This document shows, piece by piece, positions 42,438-51,160 of a stretch of DNA of 64,000 bases. The notes under the pieces are model-generated. The model ran no database searches. It was not told the DNA's origin and worked only from the letters and a program-made list of their open reading frames with translations. The position numbers and the translations under genes were made by a program. Source of the DNA: Thermohalobaculum sp039026375 (lineage in GTDB: Bacteria; Pseudomonadota; Alphaproteobacteria; Rhodobacterales; Rhodobacteraceae); the NCBI GenBank assembly GCA_039026375.1, contig JBCCML010000014.1:33764-97763 (forward strand). Direction: 5' to 3'. Each line of letters starts with the position of its first letter. Position 1 is the first letter of the stretch.

Positions 42438-42950
42438 TTATTGGGTCAGCAGATGGCGACAGCCCTGGCGGTCCAACAGTTCGCGCCGCTCGTCTGCACC
42501 CATACGGTTTAACAGGTCCAGCGACACAAAGGTCTCGTCCACGCCGTAGATCTGGAACGCGGCTGGGGACATCTCGACGATCGTAACGGTGCCGCACAGG
42601 ATCGCAGGTTGATCTGTGCGCCCTTCGACATCGACCAGCGCCGCGACGCCCGTACCGATGTTTGCGCCATTCGGTGCCCAATTCACGCCGCGCACCCGAA
42701 AATCAATCCGATCGCCGTAGCGCGCGCTGTTGTCGGCGGCCTGCGCCGCCAGTTCTTCGGCGGTGAAGCGCGCCGCAACCACTGGCAGAAAGTAACCGCG
42801 AGCCTCGGTCACGCGACCGTCATCCAAGGCCGCAAAGTAGTTCTCGACCAATGCGACGGAGGACGCCTTCTGCGCCGCGCTGGGCTGCCAGTCCTGCGCT
42901 GCGGCGCTGCCCGCCATGGCGGCCCAAAGACAGATCCAAATCCATCGCAT
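42438..42950 (-). CDS. Secreted DUF4019-like protein
   Basis: This 170-residue protein has a signal peptide (MRWIWICLWAAMAGSAAA). Its mature domain shows VENYFAALDDGRVTEARGYF, which resembles DUF4019, followed by FRVRGVNWAP and AFQIYGVDETFVSLDLLNRM. Two Cys residues (LCGTVT and QGCRHLL) may pair. It has no known function; the family is a periplasmic alpha+beta domain. The start at 42950 begins the signal peptide. Confidence 0.65.
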   Translation of the reverse strand: MRWIWICLWAAMAGSAAAQDWQPSAAQKASSVALVENYFAALDDGRVTEARGYFLPVVAARFTAEELAAQAADNSARYGDRIDFRVRGVNWAPNGANIGTGVAALVDVEGRTDQPAILCGTVTIVEMSPAAFQIYGVDETFVSLDLLNRMGADERRELLDRQGCRHLLTQ

Positions 42951-43033
42951 TCTGAAAATCCTTTCAACCAACCCATGCACCGGGGCGCAGGTGCCGGGCA
43001 CAATCTGCCCCGACACCATCCGCACTAACGAAG

Positions 43034-43777
43034 TCAGTTGTAGATGATCTGCCAGGTGCCATCCAGCTTGGCCCAATACGTGCCCAGGGGCACAGTCCAC
43101 TGGCCGCCGGTGTCTGACTCGTAGCGGGCGATGATCGTCGGCTGGCGATCCGGCGTCAGGCGCTGATATACGCGGCCGTCGGCCACGGCCTCGAACGCGC
43201 CATCCTGGGCAATCTCCAGCGCGCCGATCTCGACCGCGCGGGTCAGGTGCGCGACCATGTCGGCGCGGGCAAAGCCCTGCTTGTCGGCGCGCTCGATGAA
43301 CTCCTCCAACACGGCCATCACGGTTGGGGCATCGCGCTCTTCGACGGCCTGGCGGAAGGCGGCATAAGCATCGGCCAGGCCCGCGTCGTCGGTGGGCGCG
43401 GTCTTCGCAAAGGACGGGTCGACCCCGATCTCCTGGGAGAAGGAGAAGCTGGTCTGTTCGCCATCCGACAGGACGATCTTGTCCGATTCAATGTCGTTGT
43501 CCCAGGATCCCCGGCAGGCCGAGATTAGCCAGAACGTGGCCGATCCATCGCCGGAATAGGCCACCGTCACCTCGTTTTCGCCCTTCTCGATCCAGGCGAT
43601 GAAGTTCATCAGGTTGGCGTCCTCGCAGGACATCTTCTGGTAGAATATGCTGTTCACGCTCAGCACCGCGTCGCCGGGGCCCATGTCATATTCCAGGGCA
43701 TAGTGTCTTTCGCAGGCCATTGCGGTGGCGGTAGTGACGGACGCCAGGACGCCGGCGAGGATCAGACTTCTGCACAT
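43034..43777 (-). CDS. Secreted hypothetical protein
   Basis: This 247-residue exported protein has a signal peptide (SLILAGVLASVTTATAMA) and a first half with Cys (CERHYALEYDMGPG, MSCEDANLMNF, ISACRGSWDNDIE). A helical middle (LADAYAAFRQAVEERDAPTV) precedes a C-terminal beta region ending in YWAKLDGTWQIIYN. I do not recognise a family. Ribosome site AGGAGAT precedes the ATG. It reads in the same direction as the DUF4019-like gene 83 bases downstream. Confidence 0.7.
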   Translation of the reverse strand: MCRSLILAGVLASVTTATAMACERHYALEYDMGPGDAVLSVNSIFYQKMSCEDANLMNFIAWIEKGENEVTVAYSGDGSATFWLISACRGSWDNDIESDKIVLSDGEQTSFSFSQEIGVDPSFAKTAPTDDAGLADAYAAFRQAVEERDAPTVMAVLEEFIERADKQGFARADMVAHLTRAVEIGALEIAQDGAFEAVADGRVYQRLTPDRQPTIIARYESDTGGQWTVPLGTYWAKLDGTWQIIYN

Positions 43778-44166
43778 GGTCGGGATCTCCTGTTCTGGTC
43801 TGGGACGTTGTCGATTGGCGGCGCCTTTCTTGCCCGCCACAGGTGTCTGTTTGATGTCGTGCGATGTCTCGATTGTATCAGCGGGATCGCCGGGATAGGG
43901 AACAGAATATCTGAGAACGTGCAGCACAGCCCATGAGCGATCACCAAGCCATCCCGCCCGCGAAGCGGGCAGCGCCCGGCCTCCGACCGGAGGGCGCTTT
44001 ATGGAGTCCAAGACATGCGTAGACTCCGGCCACAGCGTCACCCCTGCGAACGGCCCGACCCTGGGACGGGTGTCCTCCGGGTCGGTCGCTGCCGGCGCCG
44101 TCGCGAAGCCGTGTCTTGCCACGAACACCGATTGGGAACCCACAGTACGCCGCCAGGAGCCCGACC
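43778..44166. other. Divergent region upstream of purL with leader hairpins
   Basis: No gene is seen. On the purL side GCCCGC-GAA-GCGGGC is followed by a larger imperfect stem (about 43971-43998, CCTCC-GACC-GGAGG core with AGCGCC/GGCGCT outer) ending in TTT. It could be an attenuator in the purL leader or a terminator. No purine riboswitch core was recognised. Confidence 0.4.
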
Positions 44167-46389
44167 ATGACTTCGTCCCCTGCCCCAGCCGTCACCGAAC
44201 CCGATGTGACCCAGGCCCTGGCCGCCGAGCACGGGCTGAAGCCCGATGAATACCAGCGCATCCTGGGTCTGCTCGGACGCACGCCGACATTCACGGAACT
44301 GGGCATCTTCAGCGCCATGTGGAACGAGCACTGTTCCTACAAATCGTCCAAGATCCACCTGCGCACCCTGCCGACCGATGGGTCCCAGGTGATCTGCGGC
44401 CCCGGCGAGAACGCGGGCGTGGTGGACATCGGCGCGGGGCCAGACGGCACAAAGCTGGCGCTTGTCTTCAAGATGGAGAGCCACAACCACCCCAGCTATA
44501 TCGAGCCCTACCAGGGCGCGGCCACGGGCGTGGGCGGCATCCTGCGCGATGTCTTCACCATGGGCGCGCGGCCGATCGCGGCGATGAACGCGCTCAGCTT
44601 CGGCGCACCCGACCATCCCAAGACCCGCGCGCTGGTCAGCGGAGTGGTTGCGGGCATCGGGGGTTACGGAAACTGCTTTGGCGTGCCGACCGTTGGGGGC
44701 GAGGTTCGCTTTCACGCGGCCTATAACGGCAACTGCCTGGTCAATGCCTTCGCGGCGGGCCTGGCCGATGCCGACAAGATCTTTTACTCAGCGGCCTCGG
44801 GTGTGGGGATGCCCGTTGTCTATCTGGGCGCCAAGACCGGGCGCGACGGCGTCGGCGGGGCCACAATGGCGTCCGCGGAATTCGACGAGGACATCGACGA
44901 GAAGCGCCCCACCGTTCAGGTCGGCGACCCCTTCACGGAAAAGCGCCTGCTGGAGGCCTGCCTGGAGCTGATGGCCTCGGGCGCCGTCATCTCGATCCAG
45001 GACATGGGCGCGGCGGGCCTGACCTGCTCGGCGGTTGAGATGGGCGACAAGGGCGGGCTGGGCGTCGTCCTGGACCTGGACGCCGTGCCCTGCCGCGAGA
45101 CGGGGATGACCGCCTACGAGATGATGCTGTCCGAGTCCCAGGAACGCATGCTGATGGTGCTGCGCCCCGAAAAGGAGGCCGCGGCCAAGGCGATCTTCGA
45201 CAAATGGGACCTGGACTTTGCCGTGGTGGGCGAGACCATCCAGGAGGACCGCTTTCTGATCACGCTGGGCGGCGATGTGAAGGCGGACCTGCCGCTGGCG
45301 GCACTGTCGGGGACCGCGCCCGAATATGACCGGCCCTGGGTGGCGACACAGGCGGTCGGCGAGATGCCCAAGCTGCCGGCCATGGCCCCCGCCAAAGCCC
45401 TGTTGCAGATGATGGGCCGGCCCAACTTCTGCTCGCGCGCCTGGGTCTGGCGCCAGTACGACCAGACCGTGATGGCGGATACGGTGCGCGGCCCCGGCTC
45501 GGACGCCGCCATCGTGCGCGTCCACGGCACACAGAAGGCCGTGGCCTTCACCTCGGACGTCACACCGCGCTATTGCCGGGCAAACCCGGTCGAAGGCGGC
45601 AAACAGGCCGTGGCCGAAGCCTACCGCAATCTCAGCGCCACCGGCGCCAAGCCGCTGGCCACCACCGACAACCTGAACTTCGGCAACCCCGAAAAGCCCG
45701 AGATCATGGGCCAGTTCGTCGGCTGCATCCAAGGCATCGGCGAGGCCTGCCGGGTGCTGGGCATGCCCATCGTCTCGGGCAATGTCAGCCTCTATAACGA
45801 AACCGACGGCCAGGCGATCCTGCCCACGCCCACCATCGGCGCGGTGGGCCTGCTAGAGACGCTGGACCAGGCGATTTCCATGGCGCCGGGGCCCGATCAG
45901 GTGCTGATCCTGCTGGGCGCCAGCCAGGGCCATTTGGGCCAGTCTGCCTATGCCTACGAGATCCACGGGGTCGAGGCAGGCGATGCCCCGCCGGTCGACC
46001 TGCGCGACGAGGCCCGGGCCGGCGAACTGGTGCGCGCGCTGAAGGCCAAGGGCCTGATCACCGCTGCCCATGACTTGTCCGATGGCGGGCTGGCGGTTGC
46101 CGCGGCCGAGATGGCACTGGCCGGCGATACCGGCCTCGCGATCGAGGCGCATGCCGAAATGGCGCCCGATGCCTGGTTCTTCGGCGAGGATCAGGGCCGC
46201 TATCTGCTGGCCTGCCAAGATGCGGACGCCGACGCGCTGGTGGATCTGGCCATCGCCGCGCCCGTGGCCGTGCGCCGGGTGGGCCGCACCGGGGGCGAGC
46301 ATGTCCGCCTGGGCGCCGAGAGCGTGCCGCTGGCCGATCTGCGCGCCGCCCACGAAGGCGGTTTCGCTGCCATGATGGGAGAGGGATGA
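44167..46389 (+). CDS. purL: FGAM synthase large subunit PurL
   Basis: This 740-residue small-type PurL (the kind that needs PurS and PurQ) uses ATP and PurQ-derived ammonia to convert FGAR to FGAM. It has MWNEHCSYKSSKIHLRTLP, GPGENAGVVDIG, MESHNHPSYIEPYQGAATG and ILRDVFTMGARPIA at the N-terminus. TTDNLNFGNPEKPEIMGQ is in the second half, and AAHDLSDGGLAVAAAEM near the end. The start at 44167 fits the family. Its stop overlaps the next gene (ATGA). Confidence 0.95.
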   Translation: MTSSPAPAVTEPDVTQALAAEHGLKPDEYQRILGLLGRTPTFTELGIFSAMWNEHCSYKSSKIHLRTLPTDGSQVICGPGENAGVVDIGAGPDGTKLALVFKMESHNHPSYIEPYQGAATGVGGILRDVFTMGARPIAAMNALSFGAPDHPKTRALVSGVVAGIGGYGNCFGVPTVGGEVRFHAAYNGNCLVNAFAAGLADADKIFYSAASGVGMPVVYLGAKTGRDGVGGATMASAEFDEDIDEKRPTVQVGDPFTEKRLLEACLELMASGAVISIQDMGAAGLTCSAVEMGDKGGLGVVLDLDAVPCRETGMTAYEMMLSESQERMLMVLRPEKEAAAKAIFDKWDLDFAVVGETIQEDRFLITLGGDVKADLPLAALSGTAPEYDRPWVATQAVGEMPKLPAMAPAKALLQMMGRPNFCSRAWVWRQYDQTVMADTVRGPGSDAAIVRVHGTQKAVAFTSDVTPRYCRANPVEGGKQAVAEAYRNLSATGAKPLATTDNLNFGNPEKPEIMGQFVGCIQGIGEACRVLGMPIVSGNVSLYNETDGQAILPTPTIGAVGLLETLDQAISMAPGPDQVLILLGASQGHLGQSAYAYEIHGVEAGDAPPVDLRDEARAGELVRALKAKGLITAAHDLSDGGLAVAAAEMALAGDTGLAIEAHAEMAPDAWFFGEDQGRYLLACQDADADALVDLAIAAPVAVRRVGRTGGEHVRLGAESVPLADLRAAHEGGFAAMMGEG

Positions 46390-46847
46390 CCCGCGGCTGG
46401 TTCCTAGCGGGACTGATCGCTCAGGCAGCCGTCTGCTTTGTCGCGCTCGCGATCTTTGGGCTGTGGGAGCAACGCTACGACACGTTGAACAGCCCAGTTC
46501 TAGAGACGAGAGTAGCCACGTTGATGGGATTTCACCTGGCAACTTGGTTTCTTATCTTCCCGGTACTGCGCCTTATGCTGCGCAGACGCCTCACCCGTCG
46601 CGCACGTCCCCTGTGGTGGGCCGGCGCACCCGGCCTTTTGGCGTTCGCCAGCGTCATCATGGTCGGTGGAGTGTTCCTTTTACAAGTATTCGGCATCCAC
46701 ATTGGGGATTCCCCAAAACCTGTGCGGAGGTTGGCAATAGTGATCGCCCTGGGACCAGCGCCGATCGGAGCACTGATCGCCGTCGCTCTGATCATCGAAT
46801 GCCTGCGCCCTGACAGGTTGCACGATCCAACCGACGTGTTCGACTGA
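46386..46847 (+). CDS. Membrane protein, function unknown
   Basis: This 153-residue protein has four predicted helices (FLAGLIAQAAVCFVALAIFG, GFHLATWFLIFPVLRLML, GAPGLLAFASVIMVGGVFLL, IVIALGPAPIGALIAVALII). The ATG overlaps the purL stop. GC content seems a little lower than purL. I do not recognise a family. Confidence 0.6.
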   Translation: MTRGWFLAGLIAQAAVCFVALAIFGLWEQRYDTLNSPVLETRVATLMGFHLATWFLIFPVLRLMLRRRLTRRARPLWWAGAPGLLAFASVIMVGGVFLLQVFGIHIGDSPKPVRRLAIVIALGPAPIGALIAVALIIECLRPDRLHDPTDVFD

Positions 46848-46957
46848 CCCACGCCCCAATCGCTCGGATGCGTCAACAGCGGCGAAAGACGTCGCCGTTG
46901 AACGCGACGCGGCGCGTTGCCGGGCAGATGGTCGCCAAAAAGTCGGAGGATACGCCC

Positions 46958-47614
46958 GTGACAGACCTTGCCACCATCAAACGCCCCCCCACGACCGGCA
47001 CCGCCCCGGCCACGGCAACCCGTGCGGTCACCGCGCTGATCGACGGCCTCGCCGATCTGTTCGCCAGCGAAGGCCGGCCCGGCGGCGACATTGCCGCTCA
47101 GGCCTTGCGGACCAACCGCCTGGGCACAGCCGTAAACCCTGGGACCGACACCGTCCTGGGCCCGCAGGTGCGCCAGATCGCGGTGCTGCCGGGCGCCCTG
47201 CCACTGGCTCGCCTGGTACTGGAGGCATGGGATGCCCTGCCCTGGCATCATTCAGGGCTGGAGGACGGGCGCATCCCCCGGGAATGGGCCCTGCGCATGA
47301 CCACGGCCGAGGTGCTGGGTCCCCGCGGCATCATCGATTGCGATAGCTGCCGTGTAGGCCTGTTCGCGCAGATCCCCGGCGTCGACTATCCCGAACGCCG
47401 CCACGCGGCCGAGGAGACGTTCTTCACCCTGGCAGGCGAAGGCGACTGGTGCCTGCCGCCCGAGGACTGGCGCCATCTGGGCCCGGGACAGCATTCCTTC
47501 CACCCCAGTTGGGCCGCACATCGCAGCCGCACCATCACGACCGGTTTTCTGACGGCCTGGCGCTGGACCGGTGATACGCGGATGGAGACCTATGCGCTGA
47601 AATCCCCGTCGTAA
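46958..47614 (+). CDS. Cupin of the dimethylsulfoniopropionate (DMSP) lyase-like family
   Basis: This 218-residue protein has a C-terminal cupin region whose pattern resembles DMSP lyases of the DddL/DddQ/DddW superfamily. YPERRHAAEETFFTLAGEGDW (shown in parts) is followed by GPGQHSFHPSWAAHRSRTI. The metal ligands would be His, Glu, and the later His; the tyrosine proposed as base in DddQ is Phe here. DMSP lyases cleave DMSP to dimethyl sulfide and acrylate, but the superfamily also contains proteins without that activity. The GTG start at 46958 has GGAGG eight bases before it. Upstream in-frame ATGs at 46868 and 46928 lack such a site. Confidence 0.55.
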   Translation: MTDLATIKRPPTTGTAPATATRAVTALIDGLADLFASEGRPGGDIAAQALRTNRLGTAVNPGTDTVLGPQVRQIAVLPGALPLARLVLEAWDALPWHHSGLEDGRIPREWALRMTTAEVLGPRGIIDCDSCRVGLFAQIPGVDYPERRHAAEETFFTLAGEGDWCLPPEDWRHLGPGQHSFHPSWAAHRSRTITTGFLTAWRWTGDTRMETYALKSPS

Positions 47615-47637
47615 GGGACAGGGACTCCAGCTAGTAA

Positions 47638-47680
47638 GCGGGCCGCGGCACGGGTTGGGGGCTGAAAGTCCGCGGCCCGC
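47638..47680. terminator. Large inverted repeat between convergent genes
   Basis: GCGGGCCGCGG (47638-47648) and CCGCGGCCCGC (47670-47680) form a perfect 11-base stem with a 21-base loop. It lies between the cupin and RTX genes, which face each other, so a bidirectional terminator is likely despite the missing T-run. The rest of 47615-47896 shows no gene. Confidence 0.5.
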
Positions 47681-47896
47681 TCTCTGCGCCGGGTGGGTTG
47701 GCACCCTTGGCACAGATCGTCAGGGTGCCCAGCCCGCGCTGGGAACCGGGCACCCTAGACCCGTCAGATTGAGTTTCGAGAGACCGTTTCGAGAGACCAC
47801 CCGCCGCCTCACGCGCCCTCCCAACCACCCATTCGGGGTACGCTCGTGGGACAATGGACGGTGCGGAGCGGTGGGTGGCATTTCCCGAACAAACCT

Positions 47897-48844
47897 TCAG
47901 ACATACAGCTCGAAATCGTCGAAATAGGCGTGGGTGCTGTCCGGCGCGTTGGCCATGAAGCCGTAGGCCGTGTTCAGCGTGCCGCCGAAGGTCTGGAAGA
48001 CCACCTGATCGACCGAGTCAAAGATCTGGTCGTCCAGGCTGATCTGCGTCTCGCCGGTCGTGTTCAGGATGAAGGTTTGATCGCCGACGAACTGTCCATC
48101 GTCGACCCCGATCACCCGCAGGGTCATGCCGTCGTTATAGGCGGCCCCTGCCGTGAAGCTTTCGAAATCGAAGTTGTCGGCGCGCGCAAAGTTGACATCG
48201 TCCCCAAAGCCATTCGTCGCGAAGACATTGCCGCCCGTGGTGCGATTGTCGGACCCGGCAGTGCGGTTCAGCGCGGCCAGATCGTCTTGTTCCACGAAGT
48301 AGAAGCTCTGCGACCAGGTGAAGCCCTCGTGGCCCGGGTCGACAAACTCGATCGGGCCACCGAACTGCGGATCCGTAATGGACAAGCCCTCAAAGTCGAT
48401 CAGCTGCTGCACCGGCGGGGGCGCCGCGAAGACGAACTTATCCGCGGTCAGGTCGGCGACGCTGACGGCGGTCTTGCTTTTGATCTCCAGCACTTCGTTG
48501 CCATAGGTCACGATGACCTTCTTGGTGCCTGACTGCGAAAAGCTGAGCTGAGACAGGTCAGTCACGCCCCAGGCGCTCAGGTCGATCGTGTCAATCGTCT
48601 CCCAATCCTGGATCTTGTCGCGGTCGCCATCGGCGGCCAGCACAAACAGATCAGCACCCGAGCCGCCCCACATCTTATCCTTGCCGGCGCCGTCATGGAT
48701 CTCGTCCATGCCGGACCCGCCCTTCAGCCGGTCGTCGCCGTCCAGGCCATAAATCTCGTCGTCGCCCCCCTTACCCTTGATCAGATCGCCGCCAAGGGTG
48801 CCGGTCAGAAAGTTCGCTTGGTTGTTACCGTTGATTGTAGCCAT
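47897..48844 (-). CDS. RTX-repeat calcium-binding protein
   Basis: This 315-residue acidic protein has RTX nonapeptide repeats at its N-terminus: LTGTLGGDLIKGKGGDDEIY, GLDGDDRLKGGSGMD, GAGKDKMWGGSGADLF. A linker (KIQDWETIDTIDLSAWGVTD) leads to a C-terminal beta domain of about 170 residues (VDPGHEGFTWSQSFYF, YNDGMTLRVIGVDDG, YFDDFELYV). The C-terminus resembles a carbohydrate-binding or ice-binding-like sandwich. No N-terminal signal is present, so type I secretion is expected. GGAG precedes the ATG. Confidence 0.82.
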   Translation of the reverse strand: MATINGNNQANFLTGTLGGDLIKGKGGDDEIYGLDGDDRLKGGSGMDEIHDGAGKDKMWGGSGADLFVLAADGDRDKIQDWETIDTIDLSAWGVTDLSQLSFSQSGTKKVIVTYGNEVLEIKSKTAVSVADLTADKFVFAAPPPVQQLIDFEGLSITDPQFGGPIEFVDPGHEGFTWSQSFYFVEQDDLAALNRTAGSDNRTTGGNVFATNGFGDDVNFARADNFDFESFTAGAAYNDGMTLRVIGVDDGQFVGDQTFILNTTGETQISLDDQIFDSVDQVVFQTFGGTLNTAYGFMANAPDSTHAYFDDFELYV

Positions 48845-49348
48845 TTGGGATTTCTCCTTTTACGCACGCTACGAACGCGGCGCTGTTCCCCTGCGCCGCA
48901 ACTGGGCACGGTCCCAACCAAGAGACCGTGATTGCCGGGCCCGCCGTGCCCCAGGGGGCTGCTGACGGACACAGACAAAACTGGCCCCGACCGCGACGGA
49001 CATGCGTCGCATCCGCTGGACGGGACTTTGACGGACGGGCGATCGGTGAGGCGGGGTTGGTCAGGAGATACTGGCTGATCTGGATCATCTGCCTGCTGTG
49101 GGTGACCGCCGCCGGGGGACGGCGGCCAACCCTTCCGGTCGCACTTGCCGGGCTGAGAGGGCCCCTGCTGGCTTCCGGAAATCGCCATTTCTACCTCACG
49201 CGTCGCTACGCAACTCGAACCCAACAAACTGTTTGTTGGCGATGCTTCAGCGTTACCTGGGAAGGCGGCGGCAGATCTGTAGCATTTGACACAAAAAGCG
49301 CGTGAAACTGCAGGGGGTCTGCACAACCGTCGGCAGAGTACTGCGTTT
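48845..49348. other. Intergenic region with one perfect palindrome
   Basis: No gene is seen. CCAACAAA-CTG-TTTGTTGG at 49221-49239 is a perfect 8-base inverted repeat, a possible operator. Confidence 0.4.
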
Positions 49349-49912
49349 CTACTGGGCTTTTTCGTGCCAGGCCTTGGCGAAACGGCCCAGATGAGCGCGT
49401 TTCAGGGGCGCGCGGGCGGCGGCGGGATCGATGCCGAAACCGGTCAGGGTGTCCGAGATCACAGGAGACAGTCTTTCCGGCGCGTGGCTGAGATGTTCCC
49501 ACAGAAAACTATCCGGGTGGCGTGGCTGCAGACCCAGCGGCGCCAGCGTGCGGGCAGGAAAGTCCCGCATGTTGAAGGTCAGGATCGTGTCGGCTTGGGC
49601 CGCCAGGGCCGCGCCCACAACGTGCAGATCGGCGGGATCGGGCAGATGTATGTCAGGCGCTTCCTTCGCGGGCACTTCTTCAACCGGCGCCACGGCCGCA
49701 TCGAGGAAGTCCCGGGCCATCTGCGCTTGCGCGGCCAGACTGCCGGCCTCCCCCTCCACCCCGTGCTGGCGGGCCACGGCCAGGCGCCATTCATCCAGCA
49801 CACGGTCAGACCAGAACGGCTGGAAGGCGCCCTGCTCCGCCACCGCCAGGATCAGCGAGCGCACCAGCGGCGGGAACAACACGCAGGCATCCAGAAAGAC
49901 CCGCGCCGTCAT
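49349..49912 (-). CDS. PIN-domain protein
   Basis: This 187-residue protein starts RVFLDACVLFPPLVRSLIL, with the first acidic metal ligand of a PIN nuclease. Further Asp/Glu sites lie in DRVLDEWRLAV, DPADLHVVGAAL and TFNMRDFPARTL. It fits the RSP_2648-type PIN family of Rhodobacteraceae. PIN proteins cut RNA and many are VapC toxins, but no antitoxin gene is next to it. Its ATG overlaps the stop of the RlmI-like methyltransferase gene, suggesting a link to RNA metabolism rather than a toxin pair. Confidence 0.82.
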   Translation of the reverse strand: MTARVFLDACVLFPPLVRSLILAVAEQGAFQPFWSDRVLDEWRLAVARQHGVEGEAGSLAAQAQMARDFLDAAVAPVEEVPAKEAPDIHLPDPADLHVVGAALAAQADTILTFNMRDFPARTLAPLGLQPRHPDSFLWEHLSHAPERLSPVISDTLTGFGIDPAAARAPLKRAHLGRFAKAWHEKAQ

Positions 49913-51108
49913 GTCAGCCGGAAGACCAGCGCCTTCAGATAGCCCGTCTCCGGCAGGCCGATATGCACCGGGTGGTCGGGGCCCGCGCGGCCTGAATGGA
50001 TCAGCGCGCCGGACCGGCCCGCCCCGCGGATGCCCTCGATGCAGGCTTTGTGGAACGCCTCCGCCCCCGCGGCATGGCTGCAGGAACACAGCACCAGCAG
50101 ACCACCGGGCGCCACGGCCCCCGCGGCCAGGCGGGCGACCTTTTGGTAGGCGCGCAACCCCTGGGCCAGCGCCACGCGGTTGGGTGCAAAGGCCGGCGGA
50201 TCGCAGATCACGATGTCCAGGTTGGCGCCAGCGTGCGCCTCCAACGCGGCAAACGCATCGGACTTCTGGGCGCTGAACCGGTCGGCCAGGCCCATGCGGG
50301 TAGCACCCTCGCCCGCCAGTTCCAGCGCTGGGGCCGAGCTGTCGACCGCCGTCACCTCGGCAGCGCCTCCGGCCAGGCAGGCCAGACCGAACCCGCCCAC
50401 ATGCGCAAAGACGTCCAGCACGCGGGCGCCCTGGGCCAGCCCCGCAACAAAGGCATGGTTCGGGCGCTGGTCATAGAACAGGCCCGTCTTCTGCCCGCCC
50501 ATCAGTTCGGCCAGGTAGAGCGCGCCGTTCATCGGCACCTCGATCGGGCCATCCAGCGTGCCCTGCGCGACCTCCAGGTGCTCGTCCAGCCCCTCCAGCT
50601 TGCGCACGCGGGAGGTGGCGTTGACCACGACCGTGCCGACGCCCGTCACATCGACCAGCGCCGATACCAAATCGGGCAGCAACCGGTCCGCCCAGGCGGC
50701 ATTGGGCTGGATCACCGCCGCTTCTCCGAACCGGTCGATCACGACTCCGGGCAGGCCATCGCCCTCGGCATGGACCAGCCTGTAGAACGGCGCGCCGTAG
50801 AGCCGCTGGCGCAGCGCCGCCGCCGCCGCCAGACGGGCCACCAGCCAGTCACGGCCGATCTCGGCGTCCGAGTCGGTGTCCAGCAGGCGCGCCGCGATCC
50901 GGCTGTCGGCGTTGAAGGCAGCGACGCCCAAGGACCGCTCGCCATCCACCAATTGCACCAGACTGCCCGCCGCCAGCTTGCGCGTCCGCCGGTCCAGGGC
51001 GATCTCGTCGGCGAACGCCCAGGGCGCGCCTTCGGCCAGGCGACGGCCCTTGCCCGGGCGCAGCTTGACGATTGCGCGCGCCGATGATGGTTCTGACAGA
51101 CGATCCAT
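49909..51108 (-). CDS. RlmI-like class I SAM-dependent rRNA methyltransferase
   Basis: This 399-residue protein has an N-terminal PUA domain (VKLRPGKGRRLAEGAPWAFADE), a central RNA-binding region (YRLVHAEGDGLPGVVIDRFG) and a Rossmann methyltransferase domain. The last has RVLDVFAHVGGFGLACLAGG, VDSSAPALELA and the catalytic DPPAFA. LVLCSCSHAAG supplies the motif IV/VI Cys. It resembles RlmI (23S rRNA m5C1962). The downstream PIN gene overlaps it by 4 bases. Confidence 0.86.
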   Translation of the reverse strand: MDRLSEPSSARAIVKLRPGKGRRLAEGAPWAFADEIALDRRTRKLAAGSLVQLVDGERSLGVAAFNADSRIAARLLDTDSDAEIGRDWLVARLAAAAALRQRLYGAPFYRLVHAEGDGLPGVVIDRFGEAAVIQPNAAWADRLLPDLVSALVDVTGVGTVVVNATSRVRKLEGLDEHLEVAQGTLDGPIEVPMNGALYLAELMGGQKTGLFYDQRPNHAFVAGLAQGARVLDVFAHVGGFGLACLAGGAAEVTAVDSSAPALELAGEGATRMGLADRFSAQKSDAFAALEAHAGANLDIVICDPPAFAPNRVALAQGLRAYQKVARLAAGAVAPGGLLVLCSCSHAAGAEAFHKACIEGIRGAGRSGALIHSGRAGPDHPVHIGLPETGYLKALVFRLT

Positions 51109-51160
51109 GCCGCCCCTCTACCCCCTCGCCTGCCGGGGGGGAAGCTGTTATCGGGGCGCG

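Noticed and set aside
49349..49912. VapC-type toxin-antitoxin locus
   Set aside because: No antitoxin gene on either side; the neighbour is an rRNA methyltransferase.
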